A stretch of 64,000 nucleotides of DNA from Trematomus loennbergii (lineage: Eukaryota > Chordata > Actinopteri > Perciformes > Nototheniidae): NCBI GenBank assembly GCA_012861695.1, contig JAAOOA010000033.1:17771934-17835933 (forward strand), read 5' to 3'. Positions 39,601 through 52,545 of the stretch are shown here, piece by piece. Each line of letters opens with the position of its first letter. Positions within the stretch are counted from its first letter, which is position 1. Under the pieces are notes generated by a model. That model was not told the origin of the DNA. It did not search any database and saw nothing but the letters and a program-made list of their open reading frames with translations. The position numbers were made by a program, and so were the translations under genes.

Positions 39601-41822
39601 TGTGACAGGAAGGGAAATTTAAACTTCAGTTTTTAATCTTTTTACTGTAGCAATTGTGAATATGTAAATGTGTTTAAAATGAAGAAAGCCTTGAGCCAAC
39701 TGTGAAATGGCCCACTGTAGGCTTCCTGTACACTACATTGAATCCACAAATTGTTCTGAGATTGTGTTTTATGAGGTACTTGTATAAGGTCTTGAGGGTT
39801 TTTGTGGTAATTTACTTCAATGATTTATACCTTTGTTCACTTACTAGGTAGGGTGTAAAAAAACCTCTAGAATCACAGGATCCAAAAACTTAATAGAAAA
39901 TTGATTGATCCTCCTCCTTACAGTTTCACGGGCTTCTATCTAATGTTCCCATGTAATACCTACATAACACTCTGACTACATAACTGACTGATTTAAGTCA
40001 TGTCATTCTTTGTCGCATGAGAAAAGGTTTTAAACTGAACCATGTGCAAGGTTATGATCGTGCACTGAAATGACAAAAAAGTTATGGCTGCAGTGTTTAT
40101 CCCAGTATGTTGAATTTTTTTAACAACATCTTAAATTGTCAAAGATGTAAATGGTTGGAAAGATTTTGATGATGTTAAACATGTTGTTTAAAATGTGGCA
40201 ATGCAGGTTTCCCTTTCTATCTGGGCTGTTGTAGCTGTTGTCATGCATTTCCATGCACCAATCAGATTTAAGCAATATTAGAATCAGACACTTGTTGGTG
40301 GTTTGTTTGTGTTGTCAATCACATAAGGTCAAACAACACCCTTACGGTCCTGAAGAAGCAGAAAATCAAATATATTTTCTTATTTGACTCAATCTGACAA
40401 TAACAAATGAGAACAATGCAGAATCCGTGAACTATTTCAAGGTAGTGAGAGTAACATCTTTTAGTCTTCATACTTTTCCGCATATAGTAATAAATGGTTA
40501 AATAAGAACACTTTGACATTGTTTTGACATACTTGGAGTTTTGTTTTGTTTTTGTGAATCAAGAGTCATCCCCCCTTGACCACGGCAATACAACAAATGG
40601 GGAGACAGTGGGGATGACACTTTGAACCTGAGTCCTCCGCTTGGGGACCTTGCCCCAGTTAATGGGCAACATGCCAATAGTTTTCATGAAGTATAAAGTA
40701 AATATTTGACTGCAGATTGCCTGTACTCACATCCATCCAAGTGCGACATCTTTGGCTTTCACGTTTCTATAGCGAGGCTGAAAACAGGTCACAGTGACAT
40801 AGTGTCTGGCTCATCAGGACGACCCAGTGATATCATTTAGTCTGCTGTAATTACTGAAGAGACTTGCCAGATGAGACAACTCTCGGCCAAATTTGTTAGG
40901 TTTTACTGCTGACATGTGTGACCAGTGACAGATGCAGCTTATTTACTGAAGTGCAGGATCATTTCATTCCCTGTGGCGACGGAACTGTGGCTACACCCAA
41001 CGTCGCGCCAACTACTCCCTGGTGGTTCATCATCAGTGAATTCTGCTCCATGCTCCCAGTCAACACGGCAATCAGCGTCTGTGTTTTTTCCTAAAAAGTA
41101 ATATCTTCATGTTCCAATTTTGCGACAGCCCTCTGGCCTCTGAAGCAACCCTCATTCCCCTTTACATAATCTCCTTTCTAACTCTTGCACTAAAAATTCC
41201 TTGTTTCAGTAATTAGTCTGGTGATTCTCTATAAATGAGCATTCTAGCCACACAGATGTGTTAAACTCATTGTCATGGCCCTGTGGCTTTGACTCCTGCA
41301 CTTCTACTAATGGTCTTACTAATGCTCCCCTCTAATGTTAGCTATTCAGAAATTCTAGAATTACAATAAATGCAATTTGCCCATATTGTGCAAACATAAT
41401 ATGTAGAATAACCGGACTTAAATATCAAAAATGTAATAGACCTATGTTTTTGTATATGTTTACCTGCTATGGAGATGGTTCCCTTTTAGTGCAATGTCAG
41501 AGTTGTGGTTGTATGCCAAAATATGTCATATATTACATTTTGATATAGTTTACAGCAACATTTTTGGAATATAATTTTTAGAGGCTGTTTGTATTAACCC
41601 TATATGTTTAAGGTGAATGTTTTAAGTCATTGGATGTCTGCTCAGCTTGTTTTTCTGATAACTTAAAATACAAACATTAGCAGTGAGCTTGCATACCGTG
41701 TGCCTGCCAGGGAAACGATGATTTTTAACATGAAATGCTTAACAGTCTGTTTTTTTTGGAGAAGATGAGATCTCTTTGGATAATCGGCTCCTTGGAAAAA
41801 CCTCCTGAACAATGACTTAATC
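36641..41822. other. Long AT-rich gene-free stretch
   Basis: No coding signal found. A short (GT)n lies at 37276-37292. The stretch 37190-37500 has a low-complexity, LINE-tail-like look, and 38400-39700 is low in repeats. I cannot say more from sequence alone. Confidence 0.35.
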
Positions 41823-41900
41823 TTAAAGAGGCCATTTTATGCTTTTGGGTTTTTTTCTTTTCTTTCCTGTAGTGTGTTATATAGGTTTTGTAAATAAACT
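41823..41900. repeat. End fragment of a TTAA-type fish MITE
   Basis: TTAAAGAGGCCATTTTATGC then TTTTGGGTTTT and CCTGTAGTGTGTTATATAGG. It matches the divergent end of copy b at 4495. Only this end is recognisable. Confidence 0.55.
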
Positions 41901-43260
41901 TTTGTGGATATGTCTAAAATTTGACCGACAGCCTTCAAATGCAGACATTTGGCCCATTCCTAATTCTCTGTTCTGAAATCCTCAGCTGCATCGCTGCTAG
42001 ACTTTCATGCTTGGGATGGAGAGGCGTTTTTATGTATCAGCTGCTGCAGTCCAGCAGGCTGTTTTTCTTGGGTTTCTTGACAGAAGTCTTTGGGTGCCTT
42101 CATTAAGTTTGTACCTTGCCTCACACGGTTTCTAAAAAGTCAATAAGAACCTTTGTAAGCTGGTCCGAGGCGGCAGTATGAATGTAATCAATGCCAGTTT
42201 TCACACCAGTGTGCAGCTTTAGAGAGGCTTAGATGTTAAGAAAACACAGGAGTAATCGACTGCTGGCCTGAAAAGACTCCCCGTTTGTGGTGAATCACAC
42301 CAAAACCAGGGCTGAAAAGCATTACAAGGGAAGACGTGTATCACATTGGTAAAACTAGATTGCCATCCAGTCACAGTGTTGTTTAAATGACACTAAAGAT
42401 CAACTCAACTACCCCATACATACAAACATCTACAAATAACACATCCATGAACATCTTTTCTGTTTGTATATTTTCCCTTACAGAGTGGGCTAAAACCCTC
42501 AATAGATTGGGAGAGGGAAACAACTTAAATGTGCAGTAAAACGAATGATGATGGCTTTAACATGTGTAAGTAGAAGTACATTGTATTCTGTAATATAACG
42601 TCCATATGCTCCTTCTCTCTCCCCCCTTCTTCTCACTATCAGCTTCTCTCGTTTTCCCACTGGGTGGAGGAGCTATAAATTAAAGTGGGGAATTACTGCT
42701 AACTGTTGGAATAAATTAAGGAGCTTTTGCGTCTGTAAACACTGTCTGACTGCGTAATTATACTCCCACTCCCACTGAGACGCCGTGGAGAGTGAGGATA
42801 AGGAAATAAATGCAGCATAGCTTGAGAGCAGTGGCATTGGATGAGGGAAAGATGAACAAAATGTCACAAGGGGGGGGTAAGGGGGTTGTTCCTGGGGGCC
42901 GGTTGGGCACTCTGAAAGATTAAGGGGGTAAAGGTGACTTTGAACATCATGATCTCAATCACCATATTGCTCACTGCATCTTAAAGAAATACTGCAAAAT
43001 ACTTAAAATGCATAAACCTGAACAACTTCAGTTTCCTCTGGAGAAAACTGAAGTCTCTATCTCAAAATGTGTACGACAGACACCACCATCAGAATACGAG
43101 AACCTGATCATTATTTTAAATGACCTCTACTAATAATACACAGGTAAAAAAATAACCTAAATTACGGATATAAAACGTTACTTGTAAACGGGTTACCCTG
43201 TTATTAGCTCAAGTTAGCTATATATGACGCTGTTGTTTGCAATAATGTTATCTGTCATTT
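41901..43260. other. Spacer without recognised genes
   Basis: Contains G-rich runs near 42868-42930 and otherwise nothing identifiable. Confidence 0.35.
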
Positions 43261-43623
43261 CTTCCTGTTGTTGTGCTCAACCCAGTCTCACGGCATTTCG
43301 TGTTATAGTCACGACATTTAATCTATTGATTCGTGTTCATTAACACGATTTCCCCTTTTTTTCCACACAGAACGATTTTAAAAGCAATGTATTTCTATTG
43401 GTAGTGTGTTTCGTGCCTGCAACACGTCTTTTTGTCCGGTCGGGTCTTGGAAGACCGGAAGCTGTGGGGTTCATAAAAACATGTTCTTACTCAATATCAA
43501 GCCACGATTATTGTTTTTATTTTAAATCGTATAATGCCTGACTTTCTTTGTCATCCGTGAGGAAAATAAATGTGGCTCAGAGCCTCAGAATACTGAAATC
43601 TGTATTTTTGTGATCTTTTTTTC

Positions 43624-43872
43624 CTTCTAATTTGTCATTCTTTTCTAAATAGCACACTGTTATTTACTCAACAATAACACACAATTATCCTTGTTTTTAT
43701 TTATTTGTTTAATTCTATAATCTCGGGCTTTTTTGGCGTCCATCAGAAACTGAATTTCAAAATAAAATAACCGAAACAGATACACACCCACTGAACTGAT
43801 TACCCAAGATCCTCAGCTATGGTTTAAGCTCGGTGATTGGATTGTTTCGCTGCGAAATCCGAAAAACATTTT
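43624..43872. repeat. Left arm of a large inverted repeat
   Basis: About 250 bp matching 45896-46217 in inverted orientation, for example TTTTTATTTATTTGTTTAAT, CTGAATTTCAAAATAAA, CCCACTGAACTGATTACCCA and CTCAGCTATGGTTTAAGCTC. The left arm lacks two short segments of the right arm. Confidence 0.85.
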
Positions 43873-45895
43873 TTAAAAAGCAAATAATACTTTAATCCAA
43901 CTTGCTTTTTTCTCTTTGAAAGTCATCACATAACGGCATTGTAATACACGGTTCGGCTGCATTAAATATTACACATCTGCCGTAGTTCTTTATTTATAGA
44001 GCCCTGATGAGAAGACTTCTGGACAAACTGGAAGAACTGCCGCCGAAACTGAATACGTGACGTGGATCATAAATATATCAGCAATTAAACAACATCTTCA
44101 ATTTCTCTTCACAATACGTCTCCTTGCAGTATCAACACTAATTCGGCTGACTTTTATATTTGATCCAATTGGTAGATAGGTTATACACCATAACGGTGCA
44201 CAGCTGATAGAAAAGGACTTGTAGTTTTTAAAGATATTACTGATTTTCTTTGAATATAAGAATGTAAATACTGAGTTGAGAGAATAGTCAGGGGTTTTGG
44301 GTGATGGGAGACACATCTATGGATCAGAATTTCAATAGCTTACCATTAAATGACGGATATACCTTTCTGTCTGTGATGTTTTACAAATCAGATATTAATG
44401 TGTAGAAGTAAAATGTGAAATAATATAGCAATATCCTGTAAATTATGTGAAAACATGAATAAAACTACACATCTTCAGATGTTATACATACATAAGTGTC
44501 CTACACTAATAATAAAAGTTATTATGGCATTGTGTACCTTGTGTGCACCGCCTAGTGGTTAAAGCACGTTATTGAATTATTTTTTAATAATGTTATATTT
44601 GATGAAAAAATATTAAGAGTACATACTTTCATAGGGGGAAAGTAGAAGGTCAATGATAGAAATATAGAATATAAAAAATCAAGAAGATACTGTAAGTGAT
44701 CTCTACAATAAAACAGTTTAGTGCCGGATGTACAAAGATATTAATAGGAGGATGTGCAAAACAGAAAACTAATTAACCTTTATTAAACATTAAAGAATAC
44801 TTTAGGTTAAGGTCTTCTTTTAAATAAGAAAAAAGCTTTGGGGGTATCTACAGATAAATATTAAGCCTGACAAAGTACTTAACGTCTAATATATTGCTTT
44901 CCTGCAATGTTAACTATGTTGAAGCACTTATTTTAACTGATATTATACACATTAATTATACTCTTATGTATGTAGATAGTATAAGAAATGTGCAGAATAT
45001 GACAGTTTAATGGTGGAGGTACACACATATTGATAGATGTCTTGTAATGCACTGTTGAGGAACCTGCGACCCAAGTTTTTCATTCATTGCATAACTTCAA
45101 CCGTAGTGTATATGAATAAACCTTAGAAAATCTTGAAATCTTGAAAGGGATGTGCAAAATAGCCATTATATACAGTCTTTAATTAACTATTAGTAGAGAA
45201 TAACGAGTAATGAATATACTTTATAGGGATCTGCAGATAAATGTTTAGTCTTCTCAAGCACCAACTATCAAATATCTCTCCTGATTGTTGGCACTTGACA
45301 ATCACCTTCCCTGAATTTTACTCAGGTGTAACTAAAGTCTGCTTTAAGGGTTGTTTATATTTCACATCATTAATCAGAATCTGCAAAGTAACTAAAATAA
45401 ATGTAGTGGAGTAAAAATACCAGGTTAACCTCTGAATTGTAGTGGAGTAGAATTACAAAGTAACAATGAGCTGTCATGTGGGTATATATTAATGCTGCCC
45501 ATTATGGACACAAGCATTTTCACCCATTTATTAATTATATGTTTTAAATTTGATAACACCAATGTGTTTAATACTGGCAACTTCTAATTGTGGGAAAACG
45601 AAAACGTTCCCAGTAGAGACGTCCCATAGAACATTTTGCGAAACACAATAGCCAGCATGTGTAGTTCTGGGGGGGGGGGGCTGGTCCCGTTCGAGTCCAG
45701 TTTTGGATAGTCTGCCGTGGTTTCGTTCCATTTCAAAGTGCTGTTTGACGCTCGGCGTAACCTTGGCGCACTGCCACTCCAACATCCAATCCCAGAGCTT
45801 GAAGATTAATCACGGGTTTCAAGCAAAGGGACTGTAGTCCCAAACATAGCTGAGGATTATGGGTAGTGTAGTGTCTTCGGCCATCCTAAACTCCG
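43873..45895. other. Spacer between the arms of the large inverted repeat
   Basis: AT-rich and non-coding. It holds an inverted ACTCCACTACA-family MITE piece (45330-45480), a G12 run at 45669-45680, and a second partial copy of the CATAGCTGAGGAT motif near 45846. Confidence 0.5.
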
Positions 45896-46217
45896 AAATG
45901 TTTTTCGGATTTCATATCGCATTAACACCATATCCCAACGTGCATTGCGGCTAAAACATCCAATCACCACACCGAGCTTAAACCATAGCTGAGGATCTTG
46001 GGTAATCAGTTCAGTGGGTGTGTATCGCAATGATGCTCGAAATGCCCCTTATAGGCCTACGTCTGTTTCTACTTTATTTTGAAATTCAGTTCCTGACGGA
46101 TGCCAAAAAAAACGAGATTATAGAATTAAACAAATAAATAAAAACAAGGATAATGTGTGTTATTGTTGAGCAAATAACAGTGTGTTATTTAGAAAAGAAT
46201 AACAAATTAGAAGAAAT
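45896..46217. repeat. Right arm of a large inverted repeat
   Basis: About 320 bp, inverted relative to 43624-43872, with extra segments (CATATCGCATTAACACCATA; CGAAATGCCCCTTATAGGCC). The arms are diverged by scattered substitutions and small indels, so this is not a recent duplication. Confidence 0.85.
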
Positions 46218-46229
46218 CTTTTTTTTTGG

Positions 46230-46490
46230 ATGAGGTGCCATTTCACCTCCAAGGCCACTGCAGAGGTGCCCTTGAGCAAGGCACCTAACCTCGAAACTGC
46301 TCCCTTGGTGCCGGGTACCTGGCAGCCTCTCTGCTCTGCCACCTCTCCTATCTGCATGTGGTTGTGTGTGTGCATGTGCATGTATATCCTCTGTGTTTGT
46401 GCATGTATATCCTCCCCTGTGTGTGTAAACACAACAGAGTGGGGAAAGAAATTTCCCTGTCAGGGATTAATAAAGTGTATCTTCTTCTTC
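46230..46490 (+). mobile_element. Fish SINE-like element
   Basis: Contains GAGGTGCCCTTGAGCAAGGC then ACCTAACC, a CTGCCACCTCTCC block, and a 3' end TTTCCCTGTCAGGGATTAAT AAAGTGTATC followed by (TTC)n. This order is typical of fish SINEs with a LINE-derived tail. No tRNA-like A/B boxes confirmed. Confidence 0.65.
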
Positions 46491-47090
46491 TAAATGGGTG
46501 GCTACAGCTTAACATTGTGGAGGACGAGGGGCTGCGTTAGATCATTCGGATCGCATCCAATGTGTCGACTGCACATCACAGCGCATTATTTTGACCCACA
46601 GTGGGAACGTCTCATGCTTTGACTGAAGATGAAGATGCAAGCTTATGTACGTCCACATCAAATGCTGGCGAGCTGTGAACTCAAACCAGATTGTGGACAT
46701 TAGCCAGTAAGAAACAACTGGTGTAATAGTCCTCTCAGGTCTTATGCATGCAGACCAGGCAGCCAAATAAATGAAGGAGAGTCCATAATGCTCAGCTCAC
46801 CTTACGATTGCACAGCAGCGGTTAAAATCAACAGTCAGCCTGCAGAGCCCCTGAAATGTCTGGACCTGCCAGCATGACAGTGATTGGACTATCGATGACT
46901 TGCCTGCACAAAATGTCAGGTAGCTTTTCTCACAGCCGATGTAGTATATATCTAGTAGCACTGGAGCGTGAACATTTAACTAAACTCTCAGTCTGCCAGG
47001 GGCATGTACTATTTATAAACACACAAACAAGCCTTCTCACCCACCAACCAAAACATAAAAAGTTGTTACATTTTAATGAAGATTTTGGCA
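46491..47090. other. Spacer without recognised genes
   Basis: Nothing identifiable. Confidence 0.35.
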
Positions 47091-47730
47091 GCCGAAAGGG
47101 ATAGTTCAGATGTTTTGAAGTTGTATGAGATCCATATTTGGTGTTTTACCTAGAAGAGGTGGCAATCATGGAAACTAAGCAGTGTATGGCTGAGTACGGG
47201 CAGCAGCAGCCATTCCGACTATTGAAGCCTTGATTACTTTATTAACTCTCTTCGAAAGACACCAGACCTCTTTGCCAGAAACATGTATTTTACTTCGCAA
47301 ACCAAAGGGGTTGCTGGTATACCGATGCCTGAATAATTACGTTTGTTTGAGTTAATGTGTGTCTTTGGTGTTTTTAAAGGGTTAGTTCGAATTCACCAAG
47401 GTCACACAAAATGCCAACCAACTAACGGATCGAGCCAGCGTTTGACAAATACAGTTATTCTACCTTGTACTCGTCTACGTCTGGATGGATAAAGTGTGTT
47501 CACTTAGGTGCTGACTGACAGCAAGGTATAGCATTGAAGTGTAAAGACGATTCCTTTGGGCTGCTAAAATACATTTTGCAGCCGCTGTGTCCGCTTCATT
47601 ACATTGCTTTGCTCCTGTGCCTCAACTCTAGTCTGTTCCTCCAAAATGAGGGACTTGGAGGTGGAGACCACCGAGAGTACACAGACTAGGGATAAGTACC
47701 TTAAACAACCCCATTTCATAACTACCTTTT
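47091..47730. repeat. Degenerate fish MITE mosaic (AAAGGGATAGTTC type)
   Basis: Starts AAAGGGATAGTTCAGATGTT then TTGAAGTTGTATGAGATCC, with GTGTATGGCTGAGTACGGGC. A second start-like motif, TTTAAAGGGTTAGTTCGAAT, is at 47376. These resemble an abundant fish DNA-transposon family. Right end uncertain. Confidence 0.5.
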
Positions 47731-48269
47731 TAATAAAAAGGGATTATTATAAGGGGTTATTAAACTGCATCCTAGATAGACTTCAAGCTGACAAGTCCTG
47801 TCAACGATCTGGCAAACCATTTTTCAAACAGGTTATTTTATGCCTCCTTGACTTTCTGTGGAACTTCATCTCTCAGTGAGGAGAGCCAGGCACTTGTAAG
47901 TTATTTACTCCAAACTCCCTTGTGCTCTCTGTTCAAAGGGCTAAGGTTATCATCATTTTCCACACTATAGCACTCTCAGATGTTACAGTAATTGTTTCGC
48001 TGAAAAAACACATGCATCAATCCGAAGCTTACAAGATAACATTAAATGAAACGCAAGCACAGGAGAATCATTTGAGTATAGTTGCATTTTTCATTGTTCA
48101 AGGTCCTACTGAATCATTGATGTTATATGCTGACACTCTGCATTGTAATTATAGGAGACACTGATCTTTGCTTACATTTCTGTCTTTTATGTATACAATT
48201 CTGCCTAGGTTAAAGTCGTGGCAGACCTGCACACACCAGAATATTCGGGGAGAGCTCTTAAGCCAACTA

Positions 48270-48482
48270 TTATTGTTTTTGATGCACAACTGAAATGTAA
48301 GCAGCTGGTTTAATCTCGGCGATGGGTTTCACAACACGGCCCAGGTCCCCATCCCACAGCGAGCCGGGGTCCACATCCACTCTGGGGACCCGAGCAGCAG
48401 ATGTCTGACCAATTTGTGGACCACTTTGCAAACACTCGCTGTCAAAGCTCGGGCTAACAGTGCCTTGATTAGGCGGAATCAT
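48270..48482 (-). other. Unidentified possible exon on the minus strand
   Basis: A 70-codon open frame whose codons give an ordinary-looking protein (MIPPNQGTVSPSF, RVPRVDVDPGSLWDGD, GRVVKPIAEIKPAAY). A splice acceptor-like GGGCAG lies just before its ATG. Its GC content exceeds the flanks. I recognise no domain, no convincing donor is seen, and no neighbouring exons were found. It could equally be conserved non-coding DNA. Confidence 0.2.
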
Positions 48483-48670
48483 AACCTGCCCAACATGCTG
48501 CGCAGATCAGAGTGGAGGTCTAATTAAAAACCATCACTAAAAACATCCATCAGTCTGACAGAGAGGGAGTGAGACTGAGACGAGCAAGAGCCAAAAACAT
48601 TCCCAAAATGCAAGTGAGACTCCCAGTGATATTATTTATTCACAAGGATTGATTTCTAGACACTACAGGT

Positions 48671-48746
48671 AGAGATAGATAGGTAGATGGATACATAGAT
48701 AGATGGATATATAGGTAGATGGATAGATGGATACATATATGGATGA
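48671..48746. repeat. (GATA)n-like microsatellite
   Basis: Degenerate tandem tetramers of GATA, GATG and GTAG. Confidence 0.9.
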
Positions 48747-49084
48747 CTTTACATTTGCAGCATTATCAATGATCTGTGCAGCTTTTATGCACAAGTTCAC
48801 ACTTCAGTTGGAACACAGGAAGCAGCTGAGTGAAAGAGAGACAGAGAGACTTGGGAAAATATGCACCGTGTCTCACTGTTATTCAAAGGACATATAGAGG
48901 AAAGGCTTTCACAAATGTGCAGCCTCCTCCTCCCTCTGCTTTAATCCTCTCCATCCTTTACGCCTCAGTCTCTTCTTCTCCAGCCCAGCCGGCACATTAC
49001 ATTGAGCTTTTTCTCCCTCCTTTTTTTTCAGAAAATAAAACAGCATCTCGGGGGTAATTTATTCAGTGCAAATAGCGGATATAG

Positions 49085-49522
49085 TTGAGAGCCAGCAGAT
49101 TTTTTTGTATCAGAGGTGAGCAGGCACGGACCGGTCCGGTGACTAATTGTCATAATAAGGCGCGCAAGTTCGCCAGCGACTCGGGCACGTTTTTTATTTA
49201 TTTCTCCGTATTACCATGTAGCCAGTGCCGCAGCGGGGAGATAATCGGGCGGAGGGAGCAGTTACAGAGAGAGGGAGAGAGAAAGGAGCACATGATCACA
49301 CAGGCTATCCAGTCACTGATCAACTGGAGCATTCATAATTGCGCTGGCGACAACATATGGGAATACAACAAGGCGAGATTGTGGTCACACCTGCTTCTGG
49401 AGGACACCGGAGGACCCGTGCGGGGGAAAAAGGGCGGTCAGAATCTGAGGGACTTTGCATCAAACACAGCCGAGAGAAAGCGTGGCATCCGAACGAAGCT
49501 CCATCCGGTAGGTGAGCTTTGA
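49085..49522 (+). other. Candidate untranslated first exon or promoter
   Basis: A 430-base segment with raised GC/CpG (GGACCGGTCCGG, AAGGCGCGCAAGTTCGCC) stays open in one frame for 145 codons. It ends at a strong donor-like TAG|GTGAGC (exon end 49511). The predicted protein looks like no family I know, so a 5' UTR exon of a gene continuing to the right of the window is more likely than coding sequence. A pyrimidine-rich block lies upstream at 48920-49020. Confidence 0.3.
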
Positions 49523-51867
49523 TTGATGTGCACCGACTGCCAATATGCCGTTCATCATCCGATCTGTCCAAAATATATAATAATAATAATAATGATCACC
49601 CGATCAATGTTTGATTACGATGGCACCAACAAGTATTTGACTCGTATTTGTCTCCTGGTTGAGGCTCGGTGCAAGAGATAATCAGGTCTGTGATTGAAAC
49701 AATGCAATCGCCTCCTTGCAAACCACTTGATTGAGGAATCGTGTTTTATTGAATAACTGGCATACAGCTGCACATATAGGCAGTGGTTTCTGGATCCAGG
49801 GCCCAGTTTGGATATAAATCCAAAAAAAGGAGAAGAGACAATAATTAGGCTACATTAATCTACAATAGGCAGTGAGGGGTATGAAAGAGAGAAAGCAGCA
49901 TATTGAAGCAGCAAAATGTAAGTTTCCTATTGTGATATTTTACATTTGTACTTTGTATTTAATGTCTGGATTGATTACAATTATTGGAGGGAACATCTAA
50001 GCAGTGCTTTCATTGACCATTCTGTGTACTGAAATAATCTATAGCCCAATATTCTGGTTTAGGTGAGGACTGTAAAGTTGGTGAGTTCTTCTGTATAACC
50101 TGAACGTGCACACACACCCCACCCCCACTGCCGGGTTCCCATTGAGTTATCTGACTTGTGGACAGAATGACTGCATATATTACTCCTGCAGCAGTGCCTC
50201 CCACCATGAATGCCCATTAAATTGCTATTAACTTGGTAAAACAGTTGGATGTAATAATGCCGCAGGCTGAAATCAAGACAACGTGCAGTAAATCTAAACA
50301 TGTAACATATAAATGTTGTGCTTCAGAGCATCAGCCATGGGAAGTGCTCATGTGTGTCCACACAGAATGCTTCATCTGATCCAGAATTTAAATGAAAAAC
50401 GTGTCCTATTTTAACAGTTTTGCAGCATTTTGTTATGTGTGCAAACAAAGCAATGTTCTGTCAACATAATCAATAGCTCTTTCAACCCCAAATTTCACAA
50501 ATAAGTGTCTGATTATGACAGGATTTTGACGTCCAACAACTACATTTCCAATGCAACTCATTTAATAATCCTTTTTGCTGAAGATCAGGATGAAGGTAGA
50601 TGTGTCTTGAGAAACCTCAGAGGGGCACTTCACAGAAGCAAAACATAAGACTGATTATGAATCGTATGAATAAGGAACTGCAGAGACTTGAGACATGCCT
50701 GCTGCAATAACTTGATCTAACCTGTGCACATGGCACGCGGGCGATAGACAAACAGATGGCATCTCCAGAGGAATTCATCTTGTGAAAGTTGGAAGAGATA
50801 TTCTTGGATGGACTGCCCTCTGACTCGCTGGCACAGAGGCCGGGTCTGGCAGTAATGATGGCATTCATGTTGAATGGCCTCGCTGATTACATGCTCACTT
50901 TTAGGACCTGACCGTACCTTTTAAAACGAAAGTAAAAATCACTGTAGTTGCATTGTAACTGATGCTGCTGCTGCTGCAGAGGGTTGCTGACTTCATTTGC
51001 ATGGCTTCATCATCTATCAATACATGTGCAGAAATTGTGATTTGCAATTGGTTGTCTATCTCAGGCACAATGCAGCCTCTTCAAGTTGTATTAGACAATA
51101 ACACAGTTATTGAAGAGGCCTGAGCAATAATTCAAAATGGTATATATGTATTGATGATATCTTTATATACTATAGAGATAATGTTAAAAACACAAAAAAG
51201 AAAGTAATTACTAATTTCTTAGAAAATCTGAATTGCCACTCAGTTCAATGCAATGAACATAAAGTGCATATTTTTCAATATTGTTTCAATATTTCTCTGT
51301 AATTTTACTTGAAACTGTCCTTTAATTTTACACTTAAGTTTTTAGTCAAATGAGAAACATTATGAGAAAATTGAAAAATATTGAATTAACACTGGAGTAC
51401 ATATTATATAGGTTTTAGCAGTATTTCCGAAAATGTATTTTGTGCTGTATATCGTTATTGAGATATGAAATGACCTATAGCATGGAAGATTATACGCCAT
51501 ATAATCCAGCAGGATCATTAAATAGTGTGGTTTTCTTATCCATTTGTTTATAGTCCCATCAGGCACAATTAAGTGCAAGGTATTCGTGATGTAAGGGTCT
51601 TTGTGTGCTTGGCTGCGTGTTATTTGCTAATTTGAAGTTATCCGTACATACTGCGAGACCCATTCGAGCATGGGGGTATGGATTTATCTGGAGAGAGCAC
51701 ATGGCGGTCCTGTTGGATTTTTTTGTGTTGCTGTTGTTCCGGCTCTTTCACAGTGACTGCACTACCTACTGTAGCTGTCTTTTTAATTACTTAAATTCAA
51801 TCAGGAGAGACTTATTTCTGAGGCAACGAATATTTATTGACATGTGCACAAGGTGATTGCGATTTGG
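49523..51867. other. AT-rich spacer
   Basis: A short (TAA)n lies near 49580. No gene recognised. Confidence 0.35.
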
Positions 51868-51875
51868 CCCCACCA

Positions 51876-52545
51876 CAGGGGCGGACTGGCCATCGGGAGG
51901 TTCGGGACGAATCCCGATGGGCCGGTACTGAAGTGGGCCGGTCGGACGATGTGGGCCGCTCGGATAAGTCACTAGCACCCCCCCCGTCGACAATTTCCTC
52001 GCGGTATTTACTTGCGGCACCGAGGTGGGCCCATACTTGCCAACCTTGAGACTCAGAAATCGGGAGCATTTCCAAAACCACCGCGCGGGGGGGGGGGGGG
52101 GGGGGGGGGGGGGGTGCTAGTGGATCGCCGGAGCTGTATTAGATTAACATTAACATGATTATTGTAGTTGTAAGTGCACTGCCTTGCGGCCTGTAGCACC
52201 ATATGTGTGGGCTGGACCTGTATTTTACAGGAAAGGAGTGAGCAGAGGGTAGAATTGTCTATTCTTGTTCTGTTTGCTGTGACTATCTTCCTCACCCTCT
52301 CAGACTTTCAGTTGCGCAAGCTACGCTACCATGGAAACCAAACAATGGTGTAGCTGTATTAAAGTCCGAGTGGAAACAGTCCTGAGTAAATGATTTTGTC
52401 AGAAATCGGGAGAAATGCGGGAGAAATATGACCCGGGAGGAAACCGGGAGAGGGCAATGAAATCGGGAGTCGTTAGTAATTTACCGAGGTGGGCCGGCGG
52501 TACCGGTCGAGAGTCCCGGGCTGATTTGTAGTCCAGTCCCCCCTG
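51876..52545. mobile_element. hAT transposon with 8-bp target duplication, containing a nested insertion
   Basis: The left end CAGGGGCGGACTGGCCATCG pairs with the right end (CCAGTCCCCCCTG). The flanks are CCCCACCA and CCCCATCA (7 of 8). Interior motif GATGGGCCGG. A second element appears to sit at about 52031-52481, flanked by the direct repeat CCGAGGTGGGCC (52020-52031 and 52484-52495). Confidence 0.82.
52087..52114. repeat. G28 homopolymer
   Basis: An uninterrupted run of 28 G within the nested insertion. Length is likely to be unreliable in any assembly. Confidence 0.95.

Noticed and set aside
45690..45705. tRNA T-arm-like GTTCGAGTCC
   Set aside because: No matching acceptor, D or anticodon arm upstream.
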